64,000 nucleotides of DNA from Haloechinothrix alba. Its GTDB lineage: Bacteria > Actinomycetota > Actinomycetes > Mycobacteriales > Pseudonocardiaceae. The stretch spans positions 1 through 64,000 of the forward strand of contig NZ_FZNW01000010.1 of NCBI RefSeq assembly GCF_900188115.1. The letters are read 5' to 3'. The notes under the pieces were generated by a model that searched no databases, was not told the DNA's origin, and saw nothing but the letters and a program-made list of their open reading frames with translations. Each line of letters opens with the position of its first letter. The first letter of the stretch is position 1. Shown here piece by piece: positions 26,736-38,504 of this stretch. The translations under genes were made by a program, and so were the position numbers.

Positions 26736-28183
26736 TCACCGCCCCTCGGGCACCCAGTTGCCGTGGAAGCCGTGCGGCACCCGGGCCGGCAGGTGGATGC
26801 TCGCGACGGTGTCCAGGCTGCCGGCGTCGAGCAACACCAGGTCGCTCGTGTCGTTCGGTGCGTCGTAGACGAATCCCATGAGCACCCCGTCGTCCTCGGC
26901 CGCTTCCGGGCTGTGGGGCTCGAAGACGAACTCGGCCGGTTGGCGCCCCGCGCCGAAGGAGCGGTGCCGTACCTCGCCGGTGGCCAGGTTGTGCTTGAGC
27001 ACGGCCCCGCCGGGGTCCAACCGGGCACCGGTGGTGATCGAGTAGCCGTAGCGGTGCTTGCGACCGACCAGCCGCTCGTCGAGCCGGGGAACTCCTGCCC
27101 ACGATCGTCCAGCCGGTCCTCGCGCACCGTCCCCGCGGCGAGGTCCACGGTCCAGCGGTCGAGGGTGGGGGTGCCCTCGTTCGGTCCGCGCAGGTCGGTG
27201 TCGAACATCTTGGGATGGCGCACCACGTCCAGCACGACGGTGTTGCCGTCGTCGTAGGCGTTGAGCGGGTGGAACACGTAGCAGGGGTGCACGTCGAACC
27301 ACCGCACGTCACGCGCGTCGCCGTCGCGCGGCAGCACGCCGACGCGCGCCGGGTAGCGCGGGTTCCAGCGGTAGGGCAGGGCGGAGTTGGGGCGCAGCCT
27401 GCGGCCGACCATGGCGGTGATGGGGTCGGGTACACGTACCCGGCCGACCAGGGCGGAGAGCACCAGCCGTGCCGGCCCGCGCAGGCCGGGCGGTACCGTG
27501 GCCGCGGCCGCCTGCCGGGCGTCGAAGGTGACGGGTAGGTCGTAGAGCACCACGTACTTCTCGGTGAGCGAGAAGTCGTGCATCATCGGTGAACCAGTGA
27601 CCTGGATGTCCACCGTGCGATGTGCCCGGCCGTCGGTGCCGATCACCGAGTACCGCACCGTGTTGCCCCAGCCGAAGAAGTACGACACCGCGTGCAGCTC
27701 ACCGGTGTCCGGGTCGCGCTTGGGGTGGGCCGTGTAGCCGCCGGGCAGCGTGCCGTCGAAGTCGCACGGGCCCACCGTGTCGAGCTCGTGGGTGAGCTCG
27801 TGGTTCGCCACCCCGCCCTCGATGAGCGCGAGCGTGCGGCCGGCGTGCCCGAGCACGTTCGTGTTGGCCCCCACGTTCTGGAAACCAGCGGGGTGTTCAC
27901 GGCCACCGTGCCGCTCACCGAGCCGCTCGGCCACGTGTGGTGTGCGTACCCAGCGATTGCGATACCACTCCGCCTTGCCGTCCCGTATCCGGACGCCGTG
28001 CACCATGCCGTCGCCCATGAACCAGTGATACGTGTCCGGGTCGATCTCCGAGACCGGGTTGGGGCCGTTGCGGAGGAACCTGCCGTCCAGGTGCTCCGGG
28101 ATCGACCCGGTGACCGGCAGGTCGGTGATCGTGTGCTCGTGGCGCACAGGGGCGAAGTTCCCGGCGACGTATGGTGCGTCCAT
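26736..28183 (-). pseudogene. Carotenoid oxygenase family protein, frameshifted
   Basis: This non-heme iron enzyme of the carotenoid cleavage/lignostilbene dioxygenase family would be about 480 residues. Iron-ligand His blocks are THP-type AHPKRDPDTGELHAVSY, MMHDFSLTEKYVV, YVFHPLNAYDDGN and the last, VPHGFHGNW. The frame breaks at a run of four C (plus strand G27086-27089): up to DDRGQEF it reads one way, then PRLDERLVGRKHRYGY to the VPEGR end reads one frame over. A fifth C would restore it. The fourth iron His and the C-terminus lie after the break, so the gene is inactive as written, or the sequence has an error. Palindromic operators precede it. Confidence 0.85.
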
Positions 28184-28200
28184 CGCGCTCTCGCCTTCGG

Positions 28201-28249
28201 CATAACGTTGTTATGAGTACCGTACGGGGTCGTGTATAACACCGTTATG
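28201..28249. promoter_or_regulatory. Twin palindromic operators upstream of the carotenoid oxygenase
   Basis: CATAACGTTGTTATG at 28201-28215 is a perfect 6-3-6 inverted repeat. A second copy, TATAACACCGTTATG at 28235-28249, differs from the consensus by one base. Their centres are 34 bp apart, about three helical turns. They start 18 bp upstream of the oxygenase ATG (28183) in an AT-rich patch and look like sites for a TetR/MarR-type repressor. No regulator gene is adjacent; 28250-28379 holds only short meaningless frames. Confidence 0.6.
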
Positions 28250-28379
28250 AATGAATGGCAATGCCCCCGGACGATGTGAGGGGCTTCCGGTCAGCTCGAA
28301 ACCGTGGTGTCCCCGGTCATGGACGCGGGCGGCTGGACACGCCGCCGGGTGTCGCGCGGGCGCACGTCACGGCGGCCCG

Positions 28380-29324
28380 TCATCCCGCGCACACGATCTC
28401 CGCGAGCAGGTCCGCGTCGATGTTGCCGCCGGAGACCACGGCCACCGTGCGCCCGGGTGGAAGCTCGTGATCGCGGTAGAGAGCCGCAGCCACCGCGACC
28501 GCCCCGCTCGGTTCGGCGACCAGCCGGGACCGCAGTGCCAGCGCGTGAACCGCATCCCGGATCTCCTGCTCGGTGACGGTCACGACCGCGTCGACGACCT
28601 CGGTCAGGTGCGCGAACGTCAGCTCGGAAGGCTGCGTGCGCAGGCCGTCCGCGACGGTGCGCGCCCGGAGTTCGCCCGGCCAGTCCACCCTGTGTCCCTC
28701 GCGCAGTCCCTGCGCGGTATCGCCCGCCAGCTCCGGCTCGACCGCCACCACGGCGGCGTGCGGTCGTAGCTGCCGGACAGCTGTGCCGACCCCGGAAGCG
28801 AGCCCGCCGCCGCCGACAGGGACGAGGACGACGTCGACGTCGCCGAGCTGCTCGACGATCTCGATGCCGACCGTGCCCTGGCCGGCGATCACGTCCGGAT
28901 GGTCGAACGGCGGGACGATGTGCCTTCCGTGCTCCTCGGCGAGCCGCTGGGCCTCGCGCTCCCGGTCGGCCATGGCCACGGTGACGATCTCGGCGCCGTA
29001 AGCCGCCGTTGCGGTGACCTTGACCCGTGGCGCGGAGTCCTGCATGACGATGGTGGCGGGAACGCCGAACAGCCACGCGGCGCGCGCGACGGCCGAGGCG
29101 TGGTTCCCGCTGGAGTAGGTGACCACGCCCCGCGCGCGGTCGGCGTCGTCCAGTGCCGCGATCGCGTTGTAGGCCCCGCGGATCTTGAACGCGCCGGTGG
29201 GTTGCAGGCTCTCCGGTTTCAGCCACAGCGGCCTGCCGGTCGACCAGGGTTGCGCCAGTAGCGGCGTCCGGACGGCGGCCTCGCCTGTACGCTGGACAGC
29301 GGCCTCGATGTCGGCGATCGTCAC
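28380..29324 (-). CDS. Threonine dehydratase / serine racemase-like PLP enzyme
   Basis: This 314-residue fold-type II PLP enzyme has the Schiff-base motif SLQPTGAFKIRGAYNA, the phosphate loop VPVGGGGLASGVG, and the substrate loop SSGNHASA. It lacks the C-terminal ACT domain of biosynthetic IlvA, so it is of the catabolic or racemase type (threonine or serine deamination). GTG 29324 is chosen because GGTGGA precedes it and the family begins near VTIADIEAA. The longer frame runs through a palindrome that looks regulatory. Confidence 0.87.
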   Translation of the reverse strand: MTIADIEAAVQRTGEAAVRTPLLAQPWSTGRPLWLKPESLQPTGAFKIRGAYNAIAALDDADRARGVVTYSSGNHASAVARAAWLFGVPATIVMQDSAPRVKVTATAAYGAEIVTVAMADREREAQRLAEEHGRHIVPPFDHPDVIAGQGTVGIEIVEQLGDVDVVLVPVGGGGLASGVGTAVRQLRPHAAVVAVEPELAGDTAQGLREGHRVDWPGELRARTVADGLRTQPSELTFAHLTEVVDAVVTVTEQEIRDAVHALALRSRLVAEPSGAVAVAAALYRDHELPPGRTVAVVSGGNIDADLLAEIVCAG

Positions 29325-29359
29325 TCGGTCCACCACGACATTGTCGCAGATATCAGAAA

Positions 29360-29374
29360 TGTCCACTGTAGACA
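29360..29374. promoter_or_regulatory. Palindromic operator candidate before the threonine dehydratase gene
   Basis: TGTCCACTGTAGACA (29360-29374) is an imperfect 15-bp palindrome (12 of 14 outer positions symmetric), 36 bp upstream of the GTG at 29324. A shorter perfect one, CGACATTGTCG, lies at 29336-29346. The sequence type resembles operators of GntR-family regulators. No regulator gene is adjacent. Confidence 0.4.
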
Positions 29375-29480
29375 AAAACGTGGTAGCGGTCACCTCGGGC
29401 AACTAGTACGGCGTGACAGGCGTGGTGTAGTGCGGAAGGCGGAATGCCTTCCGTCCCCTGCGACACCATGAGCGGGTGTG

Positions 29481-30347
29481 ATGAGCGAGCAGTCCTCGGA
29501 GAAGGCCGGGAAGAAGAGCGCCCTCCGGCCGGCGCAGGTCGGTGCCACGGCACTGGCATCGCTGACGGCCGCGTTCCTGGCGTCCACGCTCGGCGTCTAC
29601 GGCACCATTGTCGGTGCGGGCATCTTCAGCTTCATGCTGACCATCGGCTCGGAGCTGTACCTGCGCTCGTTCGAGCGCACCAGGGAAGCCGCGAGGCGCG
29701 CGAAGAGCACGGCACGTGCCAGGAACGGCACCTCCGGGCTTGCCGGGGACGGCGAGACCGCCGGTGGCGGCGGCGCCACGGCCACGTTCCGGCTGCCGAC
29801 CGGGCCGACCCCCGCCGAGGACGCTCCCACCGGCGAGCGCCTGCCCCCGCACGAGGCGACAGGCTTCACCGGCACGTTGGACGAGCGGGATCCCGGCTCC
29901 ACAGCCGAGGAGGACGAGCTGGACGGGACCGCGCAGGAGGGGACGCGACGCTTCTCGCTGCGGCGCGTGCGCTGGCCCCTGGTTGTCGGGATGAGCTTCG
30001 CGGTGTTCCTGCTGGTGATGCTGGCCATCACGGGCATCGAACGGATCACCGGCAACGCCGTCTCCGGGCAGGGCGGCACCACCATCGGCACCGTGATCGG
30101 TGGGGACGACGGTGAGCGACCTGCGCCGTCCCCCAGGGATGACGACCAGGACGAGCAGGCGCCCGAGCCGACCTCGCCGGAGGAGACCGGAACTCCGGAA
30201 CCGACCGAGCAGGAGGACTCCCCGCCTGCCGAGGAGGACGACGAGCCGGAGGAGCGCGACAGCGATCCCGTCGACGAGCAGGAGGGCGGCGCCCTCGAAC
30301 TCCCCGGCGACCAGGGAGCCGCGGAACCGGACGAGCCGGCCGGCTGA
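29481..30347 (+). CDS. Acidic-tailed membrane protein, unknown
   Basis: This 288-residue protein has one hydrophobic region near residues 20-55 (ALASLTAAFLASTLGVYG, IVGAGIFSFMLTIGSELYL), then a polar linker. A further TM helix near 170-190 (WPLVVGMSFAVFLLVMLAITG) is followed by a long, very acidic, Pro-rich tail (DDQDEQAPEPTSPEETG...). The tail is probably extracytoplasmic. The start is ATG 29481; a GTG directly before it is also possible. No family recognised. It converges with thiE across a bidirectional terminator. Confidence 0.7.
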   Translation: MSEQSSEKAGKKSALRPAQVGATALASLTAAFLASTLGVYGTIVGAGIFSFMLTIGSELYLRSFERTREAARRAKSTARARNGTSGLAGDGETAGGGGATATFRLPTGPTPAEDAPTGERLPPHEATGFTGTLDERDPGSTAEEDELDGTAQEGTRRFSLRRVRWPLVVGMSFAVFLLVMLAITGIERITGNAVSGQGGTTIGTVIGGDDGERPAPSPRDDDQDEQAPEPTSPEETGTPEPTEQEDSPPAEEDDEPEERDSDPVDEQEGGALELPGDQGAAEPDEPAG

Positions 30348-30349
30348 GC

Positions 30350-30414
30350 GGGTGCGAGCCGAGGGACCTCTACGGTGCATATATGGCACCCGAGGAGCCC
30401 TCCGGCTCGCACCC
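30350..30414. terminator. Bidirectional hairpin between convergent genes
   Basis: GGGTGCGAGCC (30350-30360) pairs perfectly with GGCTCGCACCC (30404-30414). An inner hairpin GGTGC (30374-30378) with GCACC (30386-30390) sits in the loop. The gene at 29481 (plus) and thiE (minus) converge here, so it can serve both transcripts. Confidence 0.7.
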
Positions 30415-30425
30415 CACCCGGGGTG

Positions 30426-31103
30426 TCAGCTGTCGCCGTCGCGCAGCATCGCGGACAGCTCGGCGGCTGCCGCACGCGGGTCGTCCGCCTCGGTGATGGC
30501 GCGCACGACCACGATGCGCTGCGCACCCGCCTCGAGGACCTCGGGCAGGCGCGCCCTGTCGATGCCCCCGATGGCGAACCACGGGCGCTGCGGCGCCGAG
30601 CCTGCCGTCGCGCGTACCAGGTCCAGCCCCGGAGCGGTCCTGCCTTCCTTGGTCGGCGTCGGCCAGCACGGGCCCGTACAGAAGTAGTCCACCCCCGCCT
30701 CCTGCTCCGCGGCCCTGGCCTGCGCGGTCGAGTGCGTCGAGCGCCCGATCGCGGGGGCCTGCCCGACGATCCGCCGCGCCAGCGAGACCGGGATGTCGTC
30801 CTGACCGAGGTGCAGGATGTCCGCGCCCACCTCCAGCGCGATGTCGGCGCGGTCGTTCACCGCGAGCAACGCCCCGTGCCGCGCGCACGCCTCGGCGAGG
30901 ACCTCCAGCGCGGCCAGCTCGGCAGCGGCCTCCAGCGGGACACCGTCCCGCTTGTCCCGTAGCTGGAGGATGTCCACCCCGCCGGCCAGGGCGGCGTCGG
31001 CGAACTCCGCGAGATCGCCGCGCTCGGTCCTGGCATCGGTGCACAGGTACAGGCGGGCGTCGGACAGGCGGTTCCGGATCTGGTCAGCGGTGCATCCGGG
31101 CAT
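30426..31103 (-). CDS. thiE: Thiamine-phosphate synthase (ThiE)
   Basis: This 225-residue TIM-barrel enzyme joins HMP pyrophosphate and the thiazole phosphate to thiamine phosphate. Readable motifs are [58 protein letters not shown] and WFAIGGID near the C-terminus. The ATG at 31103 fits the family. It diverges from the riboswitch-controlled thiOSG operon; no TPP aptamer was seen on its own strand. Confidence 0.93.
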   Translation of the reverse strand: MPGCTADQIRNRLSDARLYLCTDARTERGDLAEFADAALAGGVDILQLRDKRDGVPLEAAAELAALEVLAEACARHGALLAVNDRADIALEVGADILHLGQDDIPVSLARRIVGQAPAIGRSTHSTAQARAAEQEAGVDYFCTGPCWPTPTKEGRTAPGLDLVRATAGSAPQRPWFAIGGIDRARLPEVLEAGAQRIVVVRAITEADDPRAAAAELSAMLRDGDS

Positions 31104-31180
31104 GGTCGTCACGGTACCGCCCGCGCCACCGTGCACGGTGGCTAACCGGGGCTACTCGCGATACCGTGGTAACCGTCCGC

Positions 31181-31268
31181 ACGGGAGCCCATGGATGCAG
31201 ATGCCGGGCTGAGAGGGAGCGACAGCTCCGACCGTGGAACCTGATCCGGGTCATACCGGCGCAGGGAG
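31181..31268 (+). promoter_or_regulatory. TPP riboswitch (THI element) upstream of thiO
   Basis: The conserved THI-box parts are present in order: the GGGAGCCC left arm, GCCGGGCTGAGAGGG, then GGAACCTGATCCGGGTC and ATACCGGCGCAGGGAG. The 3' end AGGGAG also looks like the ribosome site of thiO, so TPP binding would hide it. This suggests direct translational control without a separate platform. It probably represses thiOSG when thiamine pyrophosphate is plentiful. Confidence 0.93.
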
Positions 31269-31279
31269 CGTGAGAGTTG

Positions 31280-32391
31280 ATGACAAGCGACGGACGTGTG
31301 GCCGTGGTCGGTGGCGGCGTCATCGGGTTGTCCGTGGCATGGCGCCTGTCCACCGAGTACGCGGTGACACTTTTCGACCCCGTCCCCGCCCGTGGTGCCT
31401 CCTGGGTGGCAGGCGGCATGCTGGCGCCGGCGACCGAAGCCTGGCCCGGCGAGGAGTCCGCGCTTGAGCTCGGCGAGGAGTCGCTGCGCAGGTGGCCGGA
31501 TTTCGCGGCCGAGCTGCGCCAGGAGGCGTCCGATCCCGGGCTGTCCACGGCGGGCACCGTGGTGGCCGCCGCGGATCGTGCCGACGCCGAGTATCTCGAG
31601 GTTCTCGCCGCGTACCTGCACGGCGTCGGGCGGCACGCCGAGATCGTGTCCGGCCGGACGCTGCGGACCATGGTTCCGGGACTGGCGACCTCGGTGCGGC
31701 GTGGCCTGTCCGTGCCGGGCGACCTCGCCGTGGACACCAGGAAGCTGCTCGGCTCGCTGCGTGCCGCCGCGACCCGCCGTGGCTGCCACATCGTGTGCGA
31801 GGAGGTCACCGAGGTCGCCGCGGACCGGGTGGTGACGGTGGTGCGGGAGCACACGGCCGACGCGGTCGTGCTCGCGGCGGGAGCCCGCAGCGCCCTGCTG
31901 CACTCGGAGCTGCGCGAGGCCGTTCGGCCCCTGAAGGGGGAGATCCTGCGGCTGCGCGCGCGCAGGACGAGCCTGCCCCCTCCGGACGTGACGGTGCGGG
32001 CGATGGTCGAGGGCAGGCCGATGTACCTGGTCCCGCGCGAGGGCGGCGAGCTCGTGCTCGGCGCCACCCAGTACGAGGCCGGGTACGACGAGACCGTCAC
32101 CGCCGGTGGCGTGCGGGACCTGCTCGAACGCGCGGAGCAGGTGTTTCCGAGCGTGGTGGAGTACGAGCTCGTTGAGGCCGCGGCCGCGCTGCGCGCGGCG
32201 AGCTCCGACACCGTCCCGCTGATCGGCAGGCTGGACGACGGGGTGTACGTCGCCTCGGGACACCACCGCAACGGGCTGCTGCTCGCGCCGGTCACCGCCG
32301 ACGCGGTGCTTGCCCAGCTCGGCGGTCATCCGTTGCCCGCGCACGTCGACGCGGCGCACCCGCGTCGCTACCTCGCCGGAAGGGAGTCAGC

Positions 32392-32395
<4 letters not shown>
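31280..32395 (+). CDS. thiO: Glycine oxidase (ThiO)
   Basis: This 371-residue FAD enzyme oxidises glycine to the imine used for the thiazole ring. The FAD motif is VAVVGGGVIGLSVAWRL at the N-terminus. Further D-amino-acid-oxidase features are the Gly-rich SWVAGGMLAPATEAWPGE and the C-terminal YVASGHHRNGLLLAPVT. The start is ATG 31280, or the in-frame TTG at 31277, which has better spacing from AGGGAG. It overlaps thiS by 4 bp. Confidence 0.92.
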
Positions 32396-33415
<1,020 letters not shown>

Positions 33416-33417
33416 GA

Positions 33418-33480
33418 GGTGGGAGCCGAATGTCACGTTCGGCTCCTTAGAAGGAACCGCGGTCACCTTCGGCTCCCACC
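33418..33480 (+). repeat. Intergenic hairpin repeat, copy B
   Basis: The most regular copy. GGAGCCGAA and TTCGGCTCC are perfect arms around TGTCACG. They are followed by TTAGAAGGAACCGCGGTCACC and a second TTCGGCTCCCACC. It begins directly after the thiG stop. It lies between convergent genes, so a terminator-like role is plausible. Confidence 0.85.
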
Positions 33481-33505
33481 ACCCGGTCAGGGATCCGGCG
33501 TTCGG

Positions 33506-33634
33506 GGTAGGCGCCCGATGTCACGTTCGGCTCCATAGAAGGCGCCCGATGTCACGTTCGGCTCCATAGAAGGCGCCCGATGTCACGTTCGGCTCCATAG
33601 AAGGAGCCAAATGTCACCTTCGGCTCCCACCACC
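33506..33634 (+). repeat. Hairpin repeat copy C with a perfect 31-bp tandem array
   Basis: Three identical 31-bp units occupy 33510-33540, 33541-33571 and 33572-33602. Each begins GGCGCCCGATGTCACG and continues with TTCGGCTCCATAGAA. A terminal family element (GGAGCCAAATGTCACC, TTCGGCTCCCACC) closes it at 33603-33634. In the tandem units the left arm is changed to GGCGCCCGA, which weakens the hairpin. The identity of the units suggests recent expansion. Confidence 0.9.
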
Positions 33635-33663
33635 TGCCGGCCGTCCCGGTGCCGCGGCAGGGT

Positions 33664-34467
33664 TCAGGTCTGGTGCCTGCGTAACGACTCGACCTCCTCG
33701 CGTAGCGCGCGTAGTTCCGCGAGGACACGCTCGTTGCCGTCGGCCTGCTGGGTGGCTTGCTGCTCGTCCTGGGCCCGGATATCGGCACGTACCTGGTCCT
33801 CCATCGCGCTGACCACCACGGCGATGAACAGGTTCAGCACCGCGAAGCTGGAGACCAGGATGTAGATGACGAAGAAGATCCACGCGGCGGGCGCCTCGGC
33901 CATGACGGCCCCTGCGACATCCGGCCAGCCCTCCCCGGTCATGACCTGGAACAGCGTGAACAGCGACCGCCCGAGATGCCCGAAGTACTCCGGGGCGATG
34001 TCGCGGAACAGCCTGGTGGTCATCACCGCGGCCACGAAGATGATCAGCGCGAGCAGGGCCGCGATGGATGCCATCCCCGGTACGGCAGCCAGCAGGCCGG
34101 TGACCACCCTGCGCATCGCGGGGACCGCGGAGATCAGCCGGAGCGCCCGCAGGATGCGCAGGGCGCGCAGCACGGCGAACGGTCCGGAAGCGGGGACGAG
34201 GGCGATGGTGACGATGACGAAGTCGAAGACGTTCCAGGGGTCACGGAAGAACCGCCGGCCGTAGACGGCGAGCTTGACGGACAGCTCGGCGACGAAGACG
34301 GACAGCGCGACGGTGTCCAGCGCGCGGAGCAGGGGCCCGTAGTCGGCCACGATCGACGGGGACGTCTCCAAGGCGAGCGTGACCGCGTTGACCACGATGA
34401 CGGCGATGATGAACCGCTGGAAGTTGTGATGCTCCACGAGCCCGCGTACCCGCCCGCGCGTGATCAC
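33664..34467 (-). CDS. Voltage-gated cation channel, NaChBac-like (6-TM)
   Basis: This 267-residue one-repeat channel would work as a tetramer. TM segments S1-S4 include the voltage sensor LRALRILRALRLISA, with Arg every third residue. The pore turn is FTLFQVMTGEGWPDVAG; the filter TGEGW differs from the TLESW of NaChBac but keeps the Glu. S6 is IYILVSSFAVLNLFIAVVV, and a C-terminal coiled coil (QQADGNERVLAELRALREEVESL) should hold the tetramer. GTG 34467 is chosen because GGGAG precedes it; GTG 34491 is the alternative. It probably conducts Na+ or Ca2+, of interest in a salt-adapted host. Confidence 0.88.
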   Translation of the reverse strand: MITRGRVRGLVEHHNFQRFIIAVIVVNAVTLALETSPSIVADYGPLLRALDTVALSVFVAELSVKLAVYGRRFFRDPWNVFDFVIVTIALVPASGPFAVLRALRILRALRLISAVPAMRRVVTGLLAAVPGMASIAALLALIIFVAAVMTTRLFRDIAPEYFGHLGRSLFTLFQVMTGEGWPDVAGAVMAEAPAAWIFFVIYILVSSFAVLNLFIAVVVSAMEDQVRADIRAQDEQQATQQADGNERVLAELRALREEVESLRRHQT

Positions 34468-34615
34468 ACCGCTCTCCCAGTCTGCCGGCACACCTCACGT
34501 CCCGTACCCGTACTTGATAACGGACGGTGCGGCCTGCGCGCCCGCGAACACCCTGCTGTGTGACTGGAAACACGCCGGACGTCGCCGGCCGGCTACCCGC
34601 CCCGAGCGAGCCTGC

Positions 34616-37226
<2,611 letters not shown>

Positions 37227-37235
37227 TGGTTTCGG

Positions 37236-38486
37236 TTATCGGGGCAGAGCCTGCCACGAGTCGCGCCTGTGCTCAACCCCGGGTGGGATCGACGCCAGGG
37301 ACAGCGCCCCGGCGAAGGCGGCCATCGCTCCCAGCGCGAGGAAGCTCATCGCGTAGCTGCCCAGCAGCGTGGCGAGCGCGGAACCGGCGAACGGGGCCAG
37401 CGCCGTCGCGATCGTCACGGGCGCGGAGAGCAGGCCGGTAAGGCGGCCGTAGTGCGCGGTGCCCCAGCGATCGCTGACCGCGGTGGCGTGTAGCAGCGTG
37501 AACACCCCGCGTGCCGTACCGGCCAGCACGGCGGCTGCGAGCAGAGCCGGTACCGGGGTGAGCACGCCGAGGAGGGTGGTGGTGGCGGCGATCGCGAGCA
37601 GGATGAGCGCCGTGCGGGAGCGCACGCCGGTCCTGCGGGTCAACGGGGCGTACCCGATCCGGCCGAGGAGCTGCCCCGCACCGCCGAGCCCGAGCGCGGT
37701 CGCGGCTGTCCCCAGGCCCGCGCCACGCTCGACCAGCACGGGTACCAGGTTGATCAGCGCGGCGAAGGTGGCGAAGGCCGCGATGCTCAGGGCAATGGTG
37801 AGCAGGATGAACGCGGGACCGCGTGCCACCGACGCCGGATCGCCGCCCGGCTGTCGCTGCCCGCTCGCCTGCCGCTGCGGCCACGGCAGATCGAGGCCGA
37901 ACCAGTGGCCGGGAATCGTGATCACGGCGAGGATCCCGGCGAGCACGAGGTAGCTGCCGCGCCATCCCAGCCAGCCGGCCAGCGCCGCGGTCAGCGGAGC
38001 GAACACGGTGCTCGCCAGCCCCGCCGCCAGCGTCAGGACGGTCAGCGCGAACACCAGCCGCTGCCCGTACCAGCGGGTCAGTGCCGCGAACGCGGGCGGG
38101 TAGAGCACCGCGCCCATCGCCACACCCGCGACGAGCCACGCGGCGAAGAACCACACCAGGTTCTGTGCGGAGGCCACGCCGAGCAGGGCGACGACACCGA
38201 GCAACGCCCCCGCCGTCATCGGCAGGCGCGGTCCGTGCCGGTCCAGCCACCGCCCCACCGGGATACCGACCAGGGCCGCCACCAGCTGGCCTGCCGACAG
38301 CGCCGCCATGACAGCGGCGGCCGGCCAGCCGGTACCGGCGGCGATCTCGGGCGCGAGCACCGGGAAGGCGTAGAACAGCACGCCCCAGCTGGTGACCTCG
38401 GTCAGGCACAGCACGGCGAGCGCCCGGTGCGCCCCGGCGCCGGACACGCTCGCCGTGCTCGCCCGTGTCGTCGACGTACTCGGCAT
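37236..38486 (-). CDS. MFS transporter in an arsenic-type cluster
   Basis: This is a 416-residue, 12-TM MFS protein. It starts with a polar Thr/Ser tail and then TSWGVLFYAFPVLAPEIA in TM1. The loop 2-3 motif is VGRWLDRHGPRLPM. It lies 18 bp after the flavoprotein gene and both are divergent from an ArsR-acetyltransferase fusion. Such MFS proteins occur with ArsR/ArsN genes, where they may export an arsenical or its conjugate. That substrate is an inference from context. Its 3' end probably contains the thiC promoter. Confidence 0.8.
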   Translation of the reverse strand: MPSTSTTRASTASVSGAGAHRALAVLCLTEVTSWGVLFYAFPVLAPEIAAGTGWPAAAVMAALSAGQLVAALVGIPVGRWLDRHGPRLPMTAGALLGVVALLGVASAQNLVWFFAAWLVAGVAMGAVLYPPAFAALTRWYGQRLVFALTVLTLAAGLASTVFAPLTAALAGWLGWRGSYLVLAGILAVITIPGHWFGLDLPWPQRQASGQRQPGGDPASVARGPAFILLTIALSIAAFATFAALINLVPVLVERGAGLGTAATALGLGGAGQLLGRIGYAPLTRRTGVRSRTALILLAIAATTTLLGVLTPVPALLAAAVLAGTARGVFTLLHATAVSDRWGTAHYGRLTGLLSAPVTIATALAPFAGSALATLLGSYAMSFLALGAMAAFAGALSLASIPPGVEHRRDSWQALPR

Positions 38487-38504
38487 GCGGTGCGACCCCG
38501 GACG

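Noticed and set aside
28250..28379. Short frames downstream of the twin operators as a remnant of the missing repressor
   Set aside because: The best one is MNEWQCPRTM followed by a stop; nothing resembles a helix-turn-helix, so no gene is called.
33506..33634. The 31-bp tandem units as a small CRISPR array
   Set aside because: The units are directly adjacent with no unique spacers and no cas genes nearby.
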